Program-made: the position numbers and the translations under genes
Shown here: piece after piece, positions 58,396 to 64,000 of the stretch
How positions within the stretch are numbered: the stretch's first letter is position 1
Layout: each line of letters starts with the position of its first letter
Assembly: GCF_001632365.1 (NCBI RefSeq)
Contig: NW_024468515.1
Coordinates: 31,070-95,069 of the forward strand
From: Laetiporus sulphureus 93-53
Taxonomy: Eukaryota > Basidiomycota > Agaricomycetes > Polyporales > Laetiporaceae
Length of the DNA stretch: 64,000 nucleotides
Direction of reading: 5' to 3'
Notes under the pieces: model-generated
What the model was told of the DNA's origin: nothing
What the model saw: only the letters and a program-made list of their open reading frames with translations
Databases searched by the model: none

Positions 58396-60473
58396 ATGGA
58401 AAACAGAACCTGCAAGCCCTTGAGGACATATGCTCATCGACGCTCTCGTGCCAAAGCTGCTTGTCGCGACGATGCTAGGTCATCATCTCCACTCGAACCA
58501 GTCCCTCCAGGAACCGAGAATATGAGCCTCTTAGAGATGACCAGGAGAATGCAAAAACGGTCACGACAAACTACTGCCTCAGCGGACGGCGGTGAAGATG
58601 ACGGAACGTCTCAACAGAATAAGAGAACCAAGCGATCGCCGCAGGTTGGACCACTCGATCACAAACCGTCTGACTGTCCTCCGTGTTTCTTTGTCCCTGA
58701 GGAAACGATGCAATACTGTACTCCAAGACCAGTTCTTCCCTCTGAAAAGCCCATGCAGCCGTCGTCTACAGCTAAGATTTTTCCCGCTGAGCCGGAATTC
58801 TCTCCTCTTCCTGTTGTCAAAAGCATGCTCTCCCATACTAGTTCTCGAATTCTTAAAGAGAATAAGCATCGTCTGGCATCCCCTTTCCATAGTCGTCCTA
58901 ACTCTCGCCCTGCTTCTCCCATGCATCAAAGTAGGAAACAAGTCCAAGGCAAAGCGCAACGCCCGCCATTCCACAGCAAGTCACGGACTCTTTCCACTGC
59001 ATTAGATCCATGGACACTCCGACAAGAGCAGAAGCCAATCACTGATGTCAATGCCACTATGACGACGACCATGTCGACAAATTCCAACGAAGCGTTCTCG
59101 ACAGCCTCGAGCAGTAGACACAAGCAGGCTTCTGCTGCACATATTCGCACAGGATCAATACCAGCAATGCCTACTACCCGTAATCCGGAGTCCATGACGT
59201 GGCTCGTCCATAGTAAACAATTCGAACAGACCATGCATTCCGCTGTGGAAGCTGAGCATCCGTCGTTCTTCTTGGATGCTCCAATCCAGATCTCCACACC
59301 GCCACGCAGGCGACGCGCAACGACCGATCCTGTGCGTATGCAAGGGAACGATTCGGATGCGGAGCTCGAACGGGATTGGAAGACCGGGAAAGATGCGAAT
59401 ATGCACGACGAGTCTCGTCCCAGCTCTCCGAATGCGCCCATTGTCGGAGGGTCGCCGCAACCTCGGAGACGTCGTCGCACCATCAACCATCCCACGACAA
59501 ATGGCCTTTTCTCTACGGTGCTGGACTTCTCTGCTTCTGTACGCGAGGACAAACGCTCTGCTTCAGTTCTTGGTGTACGTGACGAGAAGCTGCCTGACAA
59601 GTTCGTGGATCATGCGGAGGCGCACGGCACTTCTCGTCTTACTGCTGCATTCTCTGGTCTGAACCTTGAATCGGCCTTCTCTCCCATCACTCCTCATAAA
59701 TCTGCCGCGTCTGGAGATACTGCTCCTCACGCATCATCAACGTTACCGTTAGAGCCGTCTCTGCCTTTGTCGCAACATCTGACGGGTGATCGCTCACTCA
59801 CGAATGAGGAGAACTTCGACCGTTCTCGAGATGAACTCAGAAACCTATTCTCCGGGCTAGAGCTAGATGGTGCGCATATATCTGGCCCGCAGCTGCTTTT
59901 TCGCGCATATACTTACGAGTTGCGTCGCTTACGTGACTATATGCGCTGATCACGACAGAAGGCCAGAAGACAGTCGCCGTGCGTCAAGGTAGCATGCCGC
60001 ATGCGAGTTACGCGTTGGGCGTCAACGCGGCTAGACACACTGGTTTACACGTACCGTCGCCCTTGGCCATGTCCAAGACCACCCGCAGCAAGGAACAAAC
60101 TCATAGACGCAAGCGCGGAGACACAATCCGGGCGTCAGACTTCATACGTCCAACTCTGCTCCCCAGTGCAGCAGACGACATTGCGAATACGGGTAGTTCT
60201 GCTCAAACCAATGGCAGCGGTAAGACTCAAGGCGGTACGCGCACCCGGAGGACGCGTTCCGGTACCGTTACCCTCGCTGGGCCCGCCTCGCGTGCTACGG
60301 ACGTGCAGGTACAAGGGGAGAAGCCAAAGGCGAACTCTCCGTTGCGCACGCACAAGCGTCACCACGAGGGCTGGCCCACGATCCGGATGAGAATCGACAA
60401 TTCGCCTCTTCGAACCATCGCTGGAGAAGACGAGGACGAATTGCTTCTGAAGGCAGGAAGTAGTGTGCACTGA
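58396..60473 (+). CDS. Disordered nuclear-looking protein with many CDK-type sites
   Basis: I start at ATG 58396 (MENRTCKPLRTYAHRRSRAK). One large exon runs to about 59872 and one intron (donor GTGCGC, acceptor ACGACAG near 59957) joins to EGQKTVAVRQGSMPHASYAL. The whole protein, about 660 residues, is Ser/Pro/Arg-rich with no folded domain I recognise. Basic clusters NKRTKRSP and TPPRRRRATTD could be nuclear signals. Minimal S/T-P sites are abundant, and full CDK-type sites (S/T-P-x-K/R) appear at TPPR, ITPHK, and twice in the repeated motif NSPLRT near the C-terminus. It ends ELLLKAGSSVH, stop 60471-60473. A cell-cycle-regulated role is a guess from composition. Confidence 0.65.
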
Positions 60474-61075
60474 TTAAGCAGGGACTGAACTGCTGGTTAG
60501 TTTTCCAAGTAATGATATCGTGTATTGAGTTGCTCTGTGGTCACCTAGCACTTCTTTCTCCTTGTGAATAGTCCAGGTTGTTGCAAATGGCAAATGCTTC
60601 CGTCCTCGTACGGCATGAGCTCCCCTGTACCAATACTTGTCTGATGATTGACGTGCATGTATGTTTTCGAGAAGCAGTCGCTGTAGACCCACTGTGAATT
60701 CAACATAGCGAACGCTTTCGATCGATCGAGCTGTGCTATTGGCTTTCTCTCACGGCAGACATGATGCGATTTATCAATGTGGGAAATTGTGTGTGAATGT
60801 CGACTGATTTCTTACACATGCGACAAATATTTGCAACCATGGCATTTCATGTCGAAATGTTTCCCTTTGGCTGCAAATGTGCGCTATTTGCCGTTTAAAT
60901 GCTACATTGGCAAACCTTTATCACTTATCACAAGTGTAAGACATCAGCCGACATTCCCACACTATTTTCCACATTTTTAAATCGCATCATGTCTGCCGTG
61001 TCTAAAAGAGAGAACAGAAAAGTGATCTCAAGTCTCGTGATCGCCTTTTATATTGTTTACAGACAGACACATCGC
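60474..61075. other. Intergenic region
   Basis: Upstream of the SIR2 gene, AT-richer than its surroundings; nothing else recognised. Confidence 0.45.
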
Positions 61076-63831
61076 ATGGACCACTACCCACCCACAAGTT
61101 CTTCTTCCCAGCAAGTCAATGGCGCTTCCTCATCAATTCGTAACGAGCCACGAGAGCCACGTAAACGAAACATCAGTAGTATATATGCATTACAGGTGCA
61201 GGCGTTCCTTGACGCGGCAGAAGTTGTCGAAGCGGATCCGGAGGTGATCGAAGACCTTCTCGAAAGTTTTGCTAGCGACGCCCATGGAGAACAAACAAGC
61301 GAAGACAATGACGAAGTGGACATGGGGTCCGCATACTTTGATGGCGATGACACTGAAGACGATGAAGGCATGTCAGAGTGGGATGCTCTGCTGCGAGAGG
61401 GTGAGTATCGGGGATTTACCTGGGAGGCAGGCGAATCCCGTGTGTACATAATGCCTCCGACAGAGAGGCTGTGTTCCTTTCTAAATGCCCATGACTGAAT
61501 GAATGTGCTGATCGACGACATTAAACAGCTCAGTCCTCGTGGTCAAAGCAGGAAATCAAGGAAATGACAAAGTGGCTCAAGGAATTCGGTGAACAGCTCA
61601 GCAACTTCATCGCTTGCTCTCACGAAAGCTGACGTGTTTGAAAAGGCATTGCATCCTTCATACAGGAGTACGTAGTGAAGAGAGACATTCCTATTCCGAA
61701 GTTGCTATATGCGTTCGGCGTATATCTGGTCAGATTTTACTCTTCTGCCGCGATATCGCTACTGATATATGGACTCTCACAGTGCCCGGAGCTCAGGTGT
61801 AAGCCCTTGAGGACCTTGTTATACTTTCTGCGGGTAGCCCTTTCTCGAGAGTCAGTGCCGATCAAATCACTCGTACGCATATCCAACCGGCTAACGTATC
61901 TGCCGGCTCTGCCGAATGGGATTTTGCAGATTACAATCTAGAGAGAAACTGCCGGAATATAATACAATCGACGACGCGGTTAGCCTCATTCGGAAGCGAA
62001 AGCGCATCCTGGTCCTGACTGGTGCAGGAATCAGTAAGCTATATCCCGTATCACTAGTTTCATGTGCATCTGACGCTGTGGCAGGTGTATCTTGTGGCAT
62101 TCCCGACTTCCGTTCTCGTAATGGGTTGTATGCCTCACTGCAGGAAAGTGGGGAGTATGATCTCGATGATCCTCAACAGATGTGTGTTGTTCTTCAATCT
62201 TGCAGTGTCAATGGTGCTGATTCGGCTATAGGTTCGATATACACTATTTTCGGGAAAATCCGGCTGGTGAGCTTCTAAAAAGCCGCGAACTCTGCAATGA
62301 ACTAACTAGTCTCTTCAGTATTCTAGTCAGTGCTTGTTCCTGAGAGTACGTTCAAGCTCACTGATCATTCGAACTTTCATCCAGCTCCTTCGCTAGGTAA
62401 CGTCGGTTCGCGCTTGTCACTGAGCTGTCGCTGAACGTATCACAGTAAAATATACCCGTCAAACTTTATACCCTCTCCATGTCATCGCTTCATCAAAGCA
62501 ATAGAAGACAAGGGAAAGGTGGCTCATTCTCCTGCAATGCGACATGACACAGACTAACTCAAGTCTATTGCCAGCTCTTACGAGTATGACCACTTCCGTA
62601 ACCACCTCGGGTTGTTCTGATTCGCAATCACGCTGTGATTTACAGAACTACACGCAGAACATCGATACCTTAGAGACGCTGGCGGGCGTAAAGCGCGTTT
62701 TGCAGTGTCATGGGTCCTTTGCCACAGCATCTTGTCTCAACTGCAAGATAAAGGTACCCGGCACAGACATCGAAGAAGATATCCTAAACCAGGAAGTCCC
62801 GTTATGCAAGAGGTGCATTTCCACGTCAGCTGTCGCTCAGGCCAAAGCGAGTCCTAAGAAGAAAGCGAAAAAACGGCGTGGCATGGAATGGGATAGCGAC
62901 GATGAAGAGCCCGGCACGCCGCCGTATCCTCCAGGCATCATGAAGGTATGACGTGATTCCCTGCTGTTGAAACGTGCCTTACGACAGTGCTGCTTCCAGC
63001 CGGATATCACTTTCTTTGGCGAGAAGCTCAGCGACGAGTTTGACCGGGCGCTATTGGAGGACCGGCAAGAGATCGACTTGCTGATCATTATCGGTACCTC
63101 CCTCAAGGTATCCCCTGTTTCAGACATTATAGGTAAGAACAGGTATAATCTATGCGATGTGTCGCCTATTTCTCATGTTTTGCCAAGCCCATCTGCCCCA
63201 TTCGGTTCCCCAGGTCAGACAAACCAATCTTTTGAGCCATCTTCGAAAATTGTAACAAATATCTCTCCAGATCCTCATCAACAAGACTCCCATTAAACAC
63301 ATTAACCCAGACGTGAGCGCGGTATTACAGTTGTCTTTCCAACGCCAACGCCTCTCCTAGATCGTTCTCCTCGGAAACGCAGACGACATCGTAATGCATC
63401 TGGCTCGCAAGCTCGAGTGGGACTTGCCGGCAGTGCCGACAAGGCGTGCGATCCCTTCTGTACTCGAAGGCAAGACTGCAAAGAGATCCGCGCGAGAAGT
63501 TGAACGATCTGAGCCGCAACGTGTCGGGGATAGGTATGAGTCCGGCTTCCTTTAGTCGTTCCATTCGTTATACTGACGTGGTCGCAGTCACGTCTGGTTA
63601 TTCCAAGGGGCTGAAGGCGGCAAATGGGTCGAAGAGATAGCGCGACAGTACGAAAGCCAGTCCGATGATGGCTCGCCATCTGGAACTGCCACACCGACGT
63701 CTGCAGAATCAAGCCAAACCCGTAAAATCAAGAAGGCGAGGACTGGTCTAGAAGATGACTCGAATCATCCCCATCGTCGTAAGCGCAGGCGGAATGCATT
63801 CTTCGAGGCCCGTGACAGCGGATCAAGATAG
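61076..63831 (+). CDS. SIR2: NAD-dependent protein deacetylase Sir2/Hst1-like
   Basis: Sirtuins deacetylate histone and other lysines using NAD+. ATG 61076 gives [20 protein letters not shown]; the Sir2 N-terminal helical region follows over short exons ([47 protein letters not shown]). The catalytic core shows [38 protein letters not shown] helix ([20 protein letters not shown]), [15 protein letters not shown], the His in RVLQCHGSF, Zn pairs CLNC and [18 protein letters not shown] and [13 protein letters not shown]. About ten introns of 45-65 nt; the VFYSFASKIY junctions rebuild in frame. The C-terminal extension is Lys/Arg-rich ([20 protein letters not shown]) and ends DSGSR, TAG 63829-63831, overlapping the opposite gene. 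All catalytic residues are visible. Confidence 0.93.
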
Positions 63832-64000
63832 TCCTCGTAGAATCCGACGATGAACTGCTCAGCCTTGAAACCGAATTGGTTGTACAAGAGCTAGGAGGAA
63901 GGATGAGACTTACGGTACATCGCGAAATGACTTATGAAGTTCACTCACCATAGCGGGGTTGTTGATGGACACATGTAGAGTGATATCTCTATTGGGATTT
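63765..64000 (-). CDS. GNAT-type N-acetyltransferase-like protein (partial, 3' end)
   Basis: Only the C-terminal end lies in the window. The minus strand reads DITLHVSINNPAM, then a GTGAGT...CCTAG intron, then [20 protein letters not shown] and [21 protein letters not shown], with the stop at 63765-63767. LHVSINNPAMLLYNQFGFK matches the last strand-helix-strand of GNAT acetyltransferases, where N-x-x-A-x-x-x-Y-x-x-x-G-F is typical (as in Naa50/Naa60). The acetyl-CoA motif is outside the window, so substrate cannot be judged. Its stop lies inside Sir2 coding sequence. Confidence 0.65.

Noticed and set aside
61084..61521. Minus-strand 145-codon Ser-rich frame
   Set aside because: Antisense of the acidic Sir2 N-terminal exon.

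Overview
This 64 kb window is nuclear DNA from a filamentous fungus, almost certainly a basidiomycete of the Agaricomycetes kind. Genes are dense and cut by many short introns of about 50-60 nt, with GTRNGT donors, CTRAC-like branch sites and YAG acceptors. The gene set is typical fungal housekeeping: Arg1, Tpt1, Ded1, Sec72, App1, sterol O-acyltransferase, EMC5, RED/IK, Pet117, a TFIIIC subunit, Y14, HP1 and Sir2. To these are added families common in mushrooms: F-box proteins, an RTC4-like protein, a MYND protein and dienelactone-hydrolase-like paralogues. I see no CRISPR array, rRNA, tRNA, transposon or prokaryotic operon.

Layout. 0-12.5 kb: a broken dienelactone hydrolase-like (DLH) gene at the left edge, argininosuccinate synthase, an F-box gene, tRNA 2'-phosphotransferase, a large RTC4-like gene and a RING-finger gene. 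13.6-24.4 kb: a GATA-finger gene, an unnamed CxxC-motif protein, the Ded1 helicase, Sec72 and the App1 lipid phosphatase. 24.8-28.3 kb: a DLH pseudogene, an intact DLH gene, then an N gap flanked by an identical 95-bp sequence. 28.5-41.7 kb: sterol O-acyltransferase, EMC5, RED/IK, a DUF2015-like protein, a second F-box gene, an unknown single-exon gene, Pet117 and a TAP-like alpha/beta hydrolase. 43.5-53.4 kb: a TFIIIC subunit, an unrecognised acidic-tailed gene, a poorly explained 1.9 kb, a MYND gene, Y14 and HP1. 54.3-64 kb: a large helical/Pro-rich protein, an unrecognised locus, a disordered nuclear-looking protein, Sir2 and an acetyltransferase-like gene that overlaps Sir2's 3' coding end.

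There is no biosynthetic cluster. Links between neighbours are mostly shared promoters, such as Ded1/Sec72 and sterol acyltransferase/EMC5, the latter two both ER membrane proteins. Y14 and HP1 are 310 bp apart on one strand, and Sir2 lies about 8 kb further on. I found no clearly novel multi-gene system. The most interesting items are the DLH trio with two damaged copies, the Sir2/acetyltransferase coding overlap, in-frame or stop-overlapping introns, possible dual start sites in Tpt1, and several conserved-looking proteins I cannot name. Several 1-2 bp frame breaks may be draft-assembly errors.

Protein models are spliced by eye from splice signals and family conservation. Outer coordinates are start codon to stop codon unless stated. 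Internal exon limits are approximate.
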